Part shown: piece by piece, positions 42,760 through 53,656 of the stretch
How the letters are laid out: each line of letters begins with the position of its first letter
How positions within the stretch are numbered: the stretch's first letter is position 1
Origin: Aliarcobacter sp.
GTDB taxonomy: Bacteria; Campylobacterota; Campylobacteria; Campylobacterales; Arcobacteraceae
DNA: 64,000 nucleotides
Assembly (NCBI GenBank): GCA_028688995.1
Contig: JAQTXB010000008.1
Span: forward strand, 1-64,000
Reading direction: 5' to 3'
The notes under the pieces: generated by a model
Databases searched by the model: none
The model's input: only the letters and a program-made list of their open reading frames with translations
Told to the model about the DNA's origin: nothing
Program-made: the position numbers and the translations under genes

Positions 42760-43869
42760 ATGATAAATAATTTTTTAAAATCAATTACAGTTAGATTAAT
42801 AATTTTAGTATGTACTGTTTTAGCAACTTTAATTTACTCTTCTTTTTTATTTAATACTCAAATAGATAACCTAAAAAAGCAGGTTGATAATATATATTTT
42901 GGAAATTTAATACCTATCGTAAAACTTCAAATTATTTTAGACAATTATCAAAAAATAATTTCTTGTAAAACAAATAAACATCCATGCTCAATTCAAGAAG
43001 AAGAAAAAAACATTACTCAAGAGTGGAATTATTATTATCAAGCTTTTAAAAATAAAGATGAAAGAGTTGTTGTAGATACAATAAATGATGAAGTAAAAAG
43101 CTCTCTTGATGGAAATAAAATAGAAAACTATAAAAATATTTTAAAAAGAATAGATTTTTTAATTCAATATGAAACACAAGTTGCTTTTAAAGAGAGAAAA
43201 AAATTTGTAGAAGATTATCAAGATATGAAAAGATATTTGTTCTACAGTATAGTGACAATTTTATTGTTATCTTTTGTAATTATTGTTTATATTATATTTC
43301 AAGTAATAAAAAAAGATAGACAACTTACAATTTTGAATAAAAAATATAAAATTGATTCAATCACTGATTCTATGACAAAATTATATAATAGAAAATATTT
43401 TGATACTATTTTTGATAATATGCCTTTTATTGCTAATGCAAATAATTGGAAATGTGCATTTATTATGGTTGATATTGATTATTTTAAACAATATAATGAT
43501 ACTTATGGTCATGATATGGGTGATGAAACATTAAAAAAAGTTGCTTTTACACTAAAAGAGTATTTCAATAAAAAGTATGAATTTGTTTTTAGATTAGGTG
43601 GAGAAGAGTTTGGAGTGGTTTTATTTGATATTGATGAAAATAGTTTAGAAAAATGTCTAAAAGATATGAATTATAAGATTTTAGAACTTGAAATTGAGCA
43701 TAAAAATAGTAAAATACTCGACATCGTTTCAATTTCAATGGGAGCTATTATATATGAGCCACACACTTATGTATCAGCTAACAAACTTTATAAACAAGCA
43801 GATGAATGTTTATATAAATCAAAAGAAAATGGTCGAAATCAATATCATATATATAAAGGGAAAGAATGA
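42760..43869 (+). CDS. Membrane-bound diguanylate cyclase
   Basis: 369 residues. TM1 about 9-28; a periplasmic helical-bundle-type domain (about 30-160) with an odd Cys pair (SCKTNKHPCS); TM2 about 163-185; a GGDEF domain (about 200-369) with the intact signature GGEEF and ITDSMTKLYNRKYF plus DIDYFKQYND metal and substrate residues. It should synthesise c-di-GMP. First gene of a three-gene operon: its stop overlaps the phosphatidyltransferase start (ATGA), and ppx follows. Apparent lack of a leader suggests leaderless translation. Confidence 0.9.
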   Translation: MINNFLKSITVRLIILVCTVLATLIYSSFLFNTQIDNLKKQVDNIYFGNLIPIVKLQIILDNYQKIISCKTNKHPCSIQEEEKNITQEWNYYYQAFKNKDERVVVDTINDEVKSSLDGNKIENYKNILKRIDFLIQYETQVAFKERKKFVEDYQDMKRYLFYSIVTILLLSFVIIVYIIFQVIKKDRQLTILNKKYKIDSITDSMTKLYNRKYFDTIFDNMPFIANANNWKCAFIMVDIDYFKQYNDTYGHDMGDETLKKVAFTLKEYFNKKYEFVFRLGGEEFGVVLFDIDENSLEKCLKDMNYKILELEIEHKNSKILDIVSISMGAIIYEPHTYVSANKLYKQADECLYKSKENGRNQYHIYKGKE

Positions 43870-44423
43870 GTTTTCTGTTTAATAAACATAATCATTTTAA
43901 TTTAGCTAATATCGTAACTTTTTTTAATATTGCATCGGGAATTTTTGCAATTTATTTTTTAACTCATCATGAGTTTTTTGCAGCTGCACTTTTTGCTTGG
44001 TTAGCAGGTGGTTTTGACATTGTAGATGGGAAAATTGCAAGAAAATATAATTTATCTACACAATTTGGAATACAACTTGATTCTTTTGCTGATTTTTTAT
44101 CTTTTGTAATAGTTCCATCAATGTTTATCTTTTTTGCAGTGATTGATACAAAAGAGCCTTTTTTAAGTATGCCTTTAATTATTTTTGCTTTTGTTTATTA
44201 TGTAATTTCAGGACTTAGAAGATTAATTCAATTTAATATAAATGCAGATGAAGGAAAAGTAGAAAAATATTTTACAGGTGTTCCAACTCCCCTTGGTGCA
44301 ATTTTATTATGGGCTGTTTATTTGATTTTTTTAACAGGATTTATATCAGAAACATTTGTTTTATTAATGATGATTGTAATTGGATATTTATTAAATTCAA
44401 AAATTAAAATTCCACATTTATAA
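43866..44423 (+). CDS. pssA: CDP-alcohol phosphatidyltransferase, probably PssA
   Basis: 185 residues, hydrophobic with about five membrane segments. The CDP-alcohol phosphatidyltransferase signature D-G-x2-A-R-x8-G-x3-D-x3-D is complete (DGKIAR, then G-I-Q-L-D-S-F-A-D, about residues 58-80). NIVTFFNIASGI at the start is typical of phosphatidylserine synthase, which couples CDP-diacylglycerol to serine. It is shorter than most PssA proteins, so phosphatidylglycerophosphate synthase is not excluded. Overlaps the cyclase gene and precedes ppx by 8 bases. Confidence 0.82.
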   Translation: MSFLFNKHNHFNLANIVTFFNIASGIFAIYFLTHHEFFAAALFAWLAGGFDIVDGKIARKYNLSTQFGIQLDSFADFLSFVIVPSMFIFFAVIDTKEPFLSMPLIIFAFVYYVISGLRRLIQFNINADEGKVEKYFTGVPTPLGAILLWAVYLIFLTGFISETFVLLMMIVIGYLLNSKIKIPHL

Positions 44424-44431
44424 GAATTTTG

Positions 44432-45355
44432 ATGAATCAAGAAATTGTAACTATTGATTTGGGTTCAAACTCATTTCGTGTTTTAAAATATGATTGTAAA
44501 AATCATAAAATTATTTCAGAATATAATGAAGTTGTTGGAATGGCTGACGGTTTGGTTGACACTGGAATCATTTCAAAGGAAGCAGTTCAACGTGTTATAA
44601 AAGCAATTTTACACTCAGTTGAAATAATTAATTATAATCCTTTAGATGCAGTTTGTGTAACAACAGCTGCCATGAGAAAAGCTTCAAATAATAAAGAAGT
44701 TTTAGAATATATAAAAGATAAAACCGGAACAAAATTTTCTATAATAGATGGAAATGAAGAAGCAAGACTTACTTTATTAGCAGTTAAATATGCACTAAAA
44801 AGAGAAAAAATAAATTCTGAAAACTTTGTGTTATTAGATATTGGTGGTGGTTCTACTGAAATCATAGTAAATACAAATGATAAATATGAAGCTCATAGTT
44901 TTGATTTTGGTATTGTTACTATGACACAAAAGTTTTTAAATCATGGTGATTTACATGATGATTTAGAAAACAAAAAAACAGAAATAAAAGCATTTTTAAA
45001 CTCTTTAAATATAAAAGATTTAAAAGATTATAGTTTTGTAGCAACTGCTGGAACACCAACAACAATTGCTGCTATAAAATTAGGTCAAGACTTTTTTTCT
45101 TATGATAGAAATATTGTAAATGGAACAATTGTCAATTTAGAAGATATAGAAAATTCTTTAAATATTTTTAAAAATTCTTCAAATGAAGATATTGCAAAAT
45201 TAGTAGGGCGAGGAAGAGTTGAATTTATCGAAGTTGGTATTTTTATTTATAAAATAATTTTTGAGGTTTTAGATAAAAATGAATCAATAGTTTTAGATGA
45301 TGGTTTAAGAGAAGGTGTTGCTATAAATTATTGTCTTACAAAGTGTAAAGATTAA
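44432..45355 (+). CDS. ppx: Ppx/GppA exopolyphosphatase family protein
   Basis: 307 residues from ATG 44432; a TTG three bases upstream is the less likely start. The ASKHA-fold motifs are intact: IDLGSNSFRVL at the start, TTAAMRKA, IDGNEEA and LLDIGGGSTEI. It is the short, single-domain form without the HD domain. It hydrolyses polyphosphate or pppGpp, linking phosphate storage and the stringent response. Last gene of the cyclase-pssA-ppx run; its 3' end overlaps the convergent flagellin-like gene by 4 bases. Confidence 0.9.
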   Translation: MNQEIVTIDLGSNSFRVLKYDCKNHKIISEYNEVVGMADGLVDTGIISKEAVQRVIKAILHSVEIINYNPLDAVCVTTAAMRKASNNKEVLEYIKDKTGTKFSIIDGNEEARLTLLAVKYALKREKINSENFVLLDIGGGSTEIIVNTNDKYEAHSFDFGIVTMTQKFLNHGDLHDDLENKKTEIKAFLNSLNIKDLKDYSFVATAGTPTTIAAIKLGQDFFSYDRNIVNGTIVNLEDIENSLNIFKNSSNEDIAKLVGRGRVEFIEVGIFIYKIIFEVLDKNESIVLDDGLREGVAINYCLTKCKD

Positions 45356-46146
45356 GATAATAATCTAACACTTTGAGCTTGAACGATATTAGCCTGAGAC
45401 GCTGCTAAATATCCCATATTTGCATTAACATTTGTTTTTGAGAAGTCTGTTGAATCATTCCCAAAATTTCTATCTTTATTTGTTTTATTTTCATTATATA
45501 AATCAACTTGTTCTTTTATAGTCTCTCTTGCACTATATTCAAGTCTATTTCCAAACTCAGTAAATTTATCATATGTATTCTGTAGTTGATTAGATGAATT
45601 TTGCACTTTTGATGAAAGTGCTTGTAGTGCTTCTGGATTATTTAAGTCACTACTATTTGATAATTCAAAAATATCATTTGCATATGTTGGTGTATTTGGT
45701 TTTTCAATAGAAAAATTTGCATTTTTTGTATTTACATCAATAGTTGCTTTATCATCATAATAATTAGATGCAATTATATTTTCTCTTTTGTATTTGGTGT
45801 CATAAGCAACTTGATTAAAGTTTCTTAAATCTTCATTTATACTTTGTTTTAAATCATTTTTGTTTTGATAAGTATCAGCATTTTCAAGTTTTGTTTGAAT
45901 ATTTCTTAGATAAGATTGTTGTTTATCAATAGAATCTTGAGCTATTTTTGTAACAGCAATTCCATCATTTAAAGATTGAACATTTGAAGATAATTCATCT
46001 CTTTTTTTATTGTATTCATTTATATATAGATTTGTACTATCTTCACTAATTTTACTTACAGATTTACTTGAATTAACTTTATCAAGGTTTAAAGAAGACG
46101 AGGTATTAAGGGTAGATATATTACTATTTATACTATTAACATCCAT
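45352..46146 (-). CDS. Flagellin-like secreted protein
   Basis: 264 residues without a Sec signal. The N-terminal part (about 55-90) has the flagellin D0/D1 pattern: SLNDGIAVTKIAQDSIDKQ, then LRNIQTKLENA. The last 30 residues, DFSKTNVNANMGYLAASQ and ANIVQAQSVRLLS, match the C-terminal helix of flagellins (DFAKE...ALAQANxxPQ...LL). The middle is short and Asn-rich. It is far shorter than the usual flagellin of about 500 residues. It could be a minor filament, capping or FlgL/junction-like protein. It has its own -10 box and SD AAGGAG. Confidence 0.7.
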   Translation of the reverse strand: MDVNSINSNISTLNTSSSLNLDKVNSSKSVSKISEDSTNLYINEYNKKRDELSSNVQSLNDGIAVTKIAQDSIDKQQSYLRNIQTKLENADTYQNKNDLKQSINEDLRNFNQVAYDTKYKRENIIASNYYDDKATIDVNTKNANFSIEKPNTPTYANDIFELSNSSDLNNPEALQALSSKVQNSSNQLQNTYDKFTEFGNRLEYSARETIKEQVDLYNENKTNKDRNFGNDSTDFSKTNVNANMGYLAASQANIVQAQSVRLLS

Positions 46147-46220
46147 ATTTCACTCCTTTTTTATAATTGCTTATATTATACTTAATTTTTATTAAATTCA
46201 CTCTAAAATAAAATTATTTT

Positions 46221-48173
<1,953 letters not shown>

Positions 48174-48235
48174 TCATTAATAATATTTTTAAGTGCAATT
48201 ATACTTAATAGATTTAGTATAAAAGATAAATAAGT

Positions 48236-48241
48236 TATAAT
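48236..48241 (+). promoter_or_regulatory. -10 box of the small membrane protein gene
   Basis: Perfect TATAAT 32 bases before the ATG at 48274, SD AGAGAA. Confidence 0.5.
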
Positions 48242-48273
48242 CCTAGCCTTAATATTAAAGACAAAGAGAATAA

Positions 48274-48615
48274 ATGAGTTATTTAGATATTTGTATCACT
48301 GGTTGGAATTTGAATGCGTTGATGTTTGTGGTTAATTTTTTAATTGCAGTAAGAACTATTTCAGCACAAGACAGAATGAAATTACAAGAAGAGAGTGTAG
48401 TTTTAAAAGAGTTAAAAGATGAGTTGGAAAAGTATTATCCATATAGAACTTATTCAACAATTTTCAGTTATTTAGTTCCTTTTACAGCTTTTTTTAGAAT
48501 GAGTTTTAGATTAGTAGAGATGTTTTTTTTCTTCCAAAAGAATCAAGAAGCTAAGATGTTTGATTATATGGTATATAAATATTCTTATGATATTCAAAAA
48601 GCAAGAGAAAAATAG
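48274..48615 (+). CDS. Small membrane protein of unknown function
   Basis: 113 residues. One hydrophobic segment (about 10-27) and an aromatic-rich second one (about 58-80, FSYLVPFTAFFRMSFRL), separated by a charged helix with LKELKDELEKYYP. No recognised family. It lies between convergent and divergent neighbours (ligA divergent, pepD convergent) with its own promoter. Confidence 0.6.
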   Translation: MSYLDICITGWNLNALMFVVNFLIAVRTISAQDRMKLQEESVVLKELKDELEKYYPYRTYSTIFSYLVPFTAFFRMSFRLVEMFFFFQKNQEAKMFDYMVYKYSYDIQKAREK

Positions 48616-48631
48616 AAAATCTATTTTCCTC

Positions 48632-49924
48632 TTATTCTAATTCTTCAGTAATTTTTTTAACGATTTTATAAACATTTTCCACCGATTTAATAGATACTTG
48701 TTCTTTTTTTGAGTGAGGAAAGTTTATTGTTGGTCCTATTGAAGCTACTTTTATGTGTTGATATTTATCTTTGAAAATTGCACATTCTAATCCTGCGTGT
48801 ATGGCTTCTAATGATGCTTTTTGATTAAATTCTTTGTATATTTCTAAAACTTTTGATGTAAATTCATTAATATCTGGTTTCCATGCTGGATATTTTCCAT
48901 TTGTTGTAACTTCGAAATTATAGTTTTTTAGCATTTCTATTGTTTCATTTTTTAAGTTTTTTAAATCATCATTATCCATAGAACGGCCACTTAGTTCTAT
49001 TTTTATTTCATCTATTCCTGTTTTTATTATTGCAAGATTTATTGATGTTTGAACTACATTTAACTCTTCATTCATAGCTCTTACACCATTTTGGAAGTTA
49101 TAGATAAAATCTATAATCTTATCATCATAGATATTTAAGTGTTCAGATTTTGTATCAATTTTTTCTATTTTCATATTTTCGTGACTAGAAATAGGGTGTG
49201 TTGAACTCGCAATTATTGCTTTTACATTTACTGGAATTGAGTTGATTCTTTCACCTCCATTAATATCTAAAAGTTTTCCATTACACTCTTTTATAGTTTT
49301 TGCAATTAGTTTTATACCATTTGGGATATTTTTATCAATATCAACACCACTGTGTCCACCTTGAAGTTTTCCTATTGTTATTTCATATAAATCTAGATTA
49401 TCTGTATTTGGAACTATTTTTTTATTTGAATTTGTTCCAAAAATATCAACACCACCTGCACAACCTATACAAATCTCTCCTTCTTCTTCACTATCAAGAT
49501 TTAACATATAAGAGGCATTTAATGGTAAGGCTAAATTATTTGCTCCAATTAATCCAATCTCTTCATCACTTGTAAATAAAAATTCACCATCATAACCCTC
49601 AGACATTAAAGCAATCATATATGAACAACCAATTCCATTATCACTTCCTAAAGTTGAATCAAGAGCTGTTAAAATATCACCATTTTGAACAATTTGAGGA
49701 ATACAATTGTCTTTTAGACAAACAATATCATAGTGAGATTGAAAAGCCAGTTTTGCAGATGAATTCTCTTTTTTACATAAAATATTATTCGTTTCATCAA
49801 CTAAACATAAATATCCAAACTTTTCTGATATTTCTTGCATGTAGTTTATAAATGGTTGGTGCGTTCCTGAACATCTTGGTATTGCTGTTATTGTTTTGAA
49901 AATTTCTATTATATTATTACTCAT
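48632..49924 (-). CDS. pepD: Aminoacyl-histidine dipeptidase PepD (M20 family)
   Basis: 430 residues. An M20/M28 metallopeptidase: FQSHYDIVCL with the first zinc His, TLGSDNGIGCSYMIAL with the bridging Asp, TSDEEIGLIGANNL with the catalytic Glu pair, LQGGHSGVDI in the dimerisation/lid domain, and a C-terminal IHAGLECAIFK block with the last His. PepD cleaves X-His dipeptides such as carnosine. It is about 50 residues shorter than E. coli PepD but complete in motifs. Confidence 0.93.
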   Translation of the reverse strand: MSNNIIEIFKTITAIPRCSGTHQPFINYMQEISEKFGYLCLVDETNNILCKKENSSAKLAFQSHYDIVCLKDNCIPQIVQNGDILTALDSTLGSDNGIGCSYMIALMSEGYDGEFLFTSDEEIGLIGANNLALPLNASYMLNLDSEEEGEICIGCAGGVDIFGTNSNKKIVPNTDNLDLYEITIGKLQGGHSGVDIDKNIPNGIKLIAKTIKECNGKLLDINGGERINSIPVNVKAIIASSTHPISSHENMKIEKIDTKSEHLNIYDDKIIDFIYNFQNGVRAMNEELNVVQTSINLAIIKTGIDEIKIELSGRSMDNDDLKNLKNETIEMLKNYNFEVTTNGKYPAWKPDINEFTSKVLEIYKEFNQKASLEAIHAGLECAIFKDKYQHIKVASIGPTINFPHSKKEQVSIKSVENVYKIVKKITEELE

Positions 49925-49966
49925 AAAATTCCTTTGATTTTTTGTATTATATATAAAAATACTTTT

Positions 49967-52786
49967 TCATATACTAAGTGGTAATTTAATTTGAAAGATT
50001 GCACCTTTTTTACTATTTTTTACACTTAAATTTCCCATACAATGTTCATCAATAATGATTTTACTCATATAAAGACCAATTCCCGTACCATCTTTTGCTT
50101 TTTTTGTAGAAAAATATGGGTCAAAAATTTTATTTATAATATCCGTTGAAATTCCACCACCGTTATCTTTTATTTGAATGATTGCAAAATCTTTTTTTCT
50201 AAAAGTATTGATTTTAATTAATTTATTTTCAATATTATTTTCCATTAAAATATCTTCTGCATTTTTTAATATTATTAATATAACTTGTTGAATTTCACTC
50301 GTGTAAGAGAATATTTCATTATTAAAACGATATTTTGTTTTTATATTTATATTTTTTGAGTCAAATGATGTTTTTATAATGTTAATAGATTTTTCTATAA
50401 TATCTTCAATTTTACAGCTCATTTTTATTTTATCAGTTCTAAAAAAGTTTCTAAAATCATCAATTGTTAGGGAAAGATGTTGAGAATAGTTAGTGATTAA
50501 TTCTAACTCTTCTTGCAAATTATTTGTATCAATTTCTTCATTAAGTAAGATTTTTAACTGTAAATTATTTGTTGTAGCACTTATTGCTGTTAGTGGTTGA
50601 CGCCATTGATGAGCAATCATTGAAAGCATTTCACCCATTTGTGCATGTCTTGATTGTTGGATTAATTGTTTGGTTTTTTCTTGATTTTTTTTAATTTCAT
50701 CATTTACTCTCTCTTCTAAAGTAAGGGTTAAAATTTCAAGTTTTTTCTCCATATTTTTTCTTTTATTTATATCTCGAATTACAGCATGAATCATAGGATT
50801 ATTATCAATTTCAATTGATGTTAATACAACTTCTATCCATAGAGATTTATTTTGTTTATTAATATAAACCCATTCAAAACTCGAAATACCATTATTTAAA
50901 GCTTCATCAATTTTATTTGTAGCTTTTATAATAGAACTTTCATTATCAGGTTGAAATTTTGGTGAAATATTAGAAAAAAATTTTCCTAATAATTCTTCTT
51001 TTGAATATTGTAATATTTTGAAACTTGCATCATTACCATCAACTATTTTTTTATCTTTTATTAATAAAACTCCATCAGCTGATTTACTGTAAAGTTTTTC
51101 AAAAAGTTCTTTTTGTTTTGCAATTTGTCTATTTTTTTCTGCAATTTCATTATTGGCAATTTTTAATTTTTTATTATGTTTATATAAAATAATTTGTCTA
51201 TATGCAATAACACATAAAATAATTAAAATTATAGATAAAAATTTCCATAAAACTATATAATCAAAAGGCTCTTTTCTTGAGATATTTGTCCATTTATTGA
51301 AGATTATAGTTTGCTCATTTAAATTAATTTCTTGAATAGTTTTATTTAATATATTAAACAGTAGGTCGTTATTTTTAGATGTAGCAATAGCTGTTTCAAA
51401 GAGCATATCAGTATATCTTGAAATAAAAATATTACTTAAAGCATATTTAGACATATAATAAGCAACAATAGGAAGTGGTTCAATGGCAAAATCAACTTTA
51501 TTACTATTAACAGCTTCCAAGGTTTCATAAGCATTTTTTGTTTCATAAATGTTAATATTTGGGTAAGAATTTTTTAATATATTTATATATTCAGAATCTT
51601 TTTGTTTAGCCATTTTTTTATGAACTATTTCATCTATATCTTGAACAACTGGTTTGCCACTTTGGGTAATAATTGCTAGTTTATAACTAAGAATTGGTTG
51701 TGTAATATTTGGGAAATCTTTTTTAATATCCTCTTTTAAAATAAGTGGTAAAATGTCACAAATTCCATTTTCTAAATATTCTTTTGCTTCTTTTTCATTT
51801 TTTGAATTAATTTGCTCTATATTAATATCTAATTTATTTGATATTAAAGTTAATAAATCAATATTAATACCTTGTAATTTATTATCCTCTTTAAACTCAA
51901 TTGGTTTTAAATTTATAAGATTACACATTTTAAGAGTAGATTTATTTTTAAGATAATCTTTTTCATCATTTGTTAAAAACTTTTTTTTATCTATTATTTC
52001 ATTTGAGCCAAACCATTTTCTTTTTAAACTTAATAACTCTTCATCTGTGATTGAATTTTGAGCTTTATTTAAAATAGAGTTTAATAAAGGTTTCTCTTTT
52101 GATGTTGCAATTCTTATGTAACTGATTAATCTATCATCATCAACATAATTTGTTGGTATTACAAGGGAGATATTTTTAGTTGAGATTACATAATCTAATA
52201 CATTTTTTTTATCAATTGTGGCATCAGCTTTTCCAAGTGATAATAATCTTAATGCTTCAACAGAGTCTTTTACAAGTATTTGGTTTATTTCTGGATAATA
52301 TTGTTCTAAATATTGTTGAGCAAAAAAACCTTTTGGCATAACAATTGTTTTGCCTTTGAGTTTTTCTAGAGAATCAAGATTTTCATTTCCTTTTTTTACA
52401 TAAATTGCATTTGCTGCTGAATGATAAACATTGGTAAAATTAAAATATTTTTCTCTTTCTTCATTTTTTGCAATATTTATGATTGCATCTAATTGATCAG
52501 TTTTTAGCATCTCCAAAAATTCATTCCACGATGGGCCTGAAATATACTTTATTTTAATATTTAATTTACTAGAAATTAAATTCATATAATCTATTACAAA
52601 ACCTTTGGGAACACCATCTTCATTAAAATTATATGGTGGCCAATATTGTTCATTATGTAGTTGAAGAGGCTGATTTTTTTGAAGAAATTCTAACTCTTCT
52701 TTTGTTAAAGTTTTTGATAAATTATTTGCATTTAAAAAAGTTAAATTAATAAAAATAAAACAAAAAAAGAGAAATAAAATTTTCAC
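49967..52786 (-). CDS. Sensor histidine kinase with two solute-binding domains
   Basis: 939 residues. A signal peptide, then two tandem periplasmic SBP_bac_3-type domains (about 28-258 and 265-505), a single TM (about 512-532), a coiled coil, PAS (about 565-690), and HisKA with the phospho-acceptor His in MIAHQWRQPL (about residue 724), followed by a HATPase domain with the NAEDIL N box, DNGGGIS and DGTGIGLYMSK. It is a BvgS-like arrangement without the receiver and Hpt parts. The double domain suggests amino-acid or organic anion sensing. Partner regulator is just upstream. Confidence 0.92.
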   Translation of the reverse strand: MKILFLFFCFIFINLTFLNANNLSKTLTKEELEFLQKNQPLQLHNEQYWPPYNFNEDGVPKGFVIDYMNLISSKLNIKIKYISGPSWNEFLEMLKTDQLDAIINIAKNEEREKYFNFTNVYHSAANAIYVKKGNENLDSLEKLKGKTIVMPKGFFAQQYLEQYYPEINQILVKDSVEALRLLSLGKADATIDKKNVLDYVISTKNISLVIPTNYVDDDRLISYIRIATSKEKPLLNSILNKAQNSITDEELLSLKRKWFGSNEIIDKKKFLTNDEKDYLKNKSTLKMCNLINLKPIEFKEDNKLQGINIDLLTLISNKLDINIEQINSKNEKEAKEYLENGICDILPLILKEDIKKDFPNITQPILSYKLAIITQSGKPVVQDIDEIVHKKMAKQKDSEYINILKNSYPNINIYETKNAYETLEAVNSNKVDFAIEPLPIVAYYMSKYALSNIFISRYTDMLFETAIATSKNNDLLFNILNKTIQEINLNEQTIIFNKWTNISRKEPFDYIVLWKFLSIILIILCVIAYRQIILYKHNKKLKIANNEIAEKNRQIAKQKELFEKLYSKSADGVLLIKDKKIVDGNDASFKILQYSKEELLGKFFSNISPKFQPDNESSIIKATNKIDEALNNGISSFEWVYINKQNKSLWIEVVLTSIEIDNNPMIHAVIRDINKRKNMEKKLEILTLTLEERVNDEIKKNQEKTKQLIQQSRHAQMGEMLSMIAHQWRQPLTAISATTNNLQLKILLNEEIDTNNLQEELELITNYSQHLSLTIDDFRNFFRTDKIKMSCKIEDIIEKSINIIKTSFDSKNINIKTKYRFNNEIFSYTSEIQQVILIILKNAEDILMENNIENKLIKINTFRKKDFAIIQIKDNGGGISTDIINKIFDPYFSTKKAKDGTGIGLYMSKIIIDEHCMGNLSVKNSKKGAIFQIKLPLSI

Positions 52787-52788
52787 AA

Positions 52789-53505
52789 TTATTGCTTATA
52801 TTTTAAAGAGTAACCATGAGAATAGATAGTTTCAAATAAATCATAATCTAGTTTTAGTTTAAGTCTTGACATTAAATTTCTTATTTTTTTCATATCATTT
52901 TCATAACATTCAAATACAAATATTTCTATTTCCCTATAACTTTTTGTTAAATCATTATTATTAATGAATAGTTGAAAGAGTTTAGTTTCATTTTTAGATA
53001 ATTTAATTAGTTGATTATCTTTTAATAATTGATTAATATTTCTATTCCAAGAAAATCCAAAATCAAGCTCAATAGTCTCTTTTAAAATAGTTTTAAAATC
53101 ATATTTCTCTACTATATTAGTTAGAGTTTCTGTTATTTGTGTAAGATTGTAAGGTTTTAAAATATATCCATCAATTCCAGCATTTATTGTTTTTAAGAAA
53201 TACTCTTTATCATCATGGGCAGAAAGAACAATTATTGGGATTTTTTTATCTGTTTTTCTTATGGTTTCAATTAGAGATAAACCATCAATTACAGGCATTT
53301 TTATATCAGTAATAATAATATGATATGAATTATTATCTAAAAAAAGTTCTAAACCAATTTTTCCATTATCAGCTATACAAATACTATTAAAAAATGATTT
53401 TAACATTTTCACTGTTTGGGTTTGAACTTCTATATTATCTTCTACATACAAAACATTTAAATTTTTTGTATGTTTTATAAGGTCATGTAATCTGTTAACT
53501 TGCAT
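52789..53505 (-). CDS. OmpR-type response regulator of the 49967 kinase
   Basis: 238 residues. Receiver with E22-D23, phospho-acceptor D67 in IIITDIKMP, VLSAHDD and the switch Lys in LKP; C-terminal winged helix (about 145-238) ending YSHGYSLKY, of the same subtype as the regulator at 1873. It stops 2 bases before the kinase start, so regulator and kinase are one operon with the regulator first. Target genes are not known; flanking genes (ccsBA, pepD) are not obviously related to sensing. Confidence 0.92.
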   Translation of the reverse strand: MQVNRLHDLIKHTKNLNVLYVEDNIEVQTQTVKMLKSFFNSICIADNGKIGLELFLDNNSYHIIITDIKMPVIDGLSLIETIRKTDKKIPIIVLSAHDDKEYFLKTINAGIDGYILKPYNLTQITETLTNIVEKYDFKTILKETIELDFGFSWNRNINQLLKDNQLIKLSKNETKLFQLFINNNDLTKSYREIEIFVFECYENDMKKIRNLMSRLKLKLDYDLFETIYSHGYSLKYKQ

Positions 53506-53624
53506 TAATTTCCTGAGAGTATTTATTAACTATTTGTTAATTATACATTAATAAAAGTTTAGAGAAATTTAAATTTATTTAGAGGAGTTCTATTTTAAGG
53601 GATGTTTAGAGAAAATAATTTTTA

Positions 53625-53656
53625 GAGGAACTAAATAACTTAGTTCCTCAATTTTT
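53625..53656. terminator. 10-bp hairpin terminator after ccsBA
   Basis: GAGGAACTAA (53625-53634) and TTAGTTCCTC (53640-53649) are perfect reverse complements around a 5-base loop, beginning 6 bases beyond the ccsBA stop on the minus strand. A short T run follows on each strand. Confidence 0.72.

Noticed and set aside
43688..43882. 64-codon frame across the cyclase-pssA junction
   Set aside because: It is a frame shadow of the GGDEF coding region, whose codons are intact.
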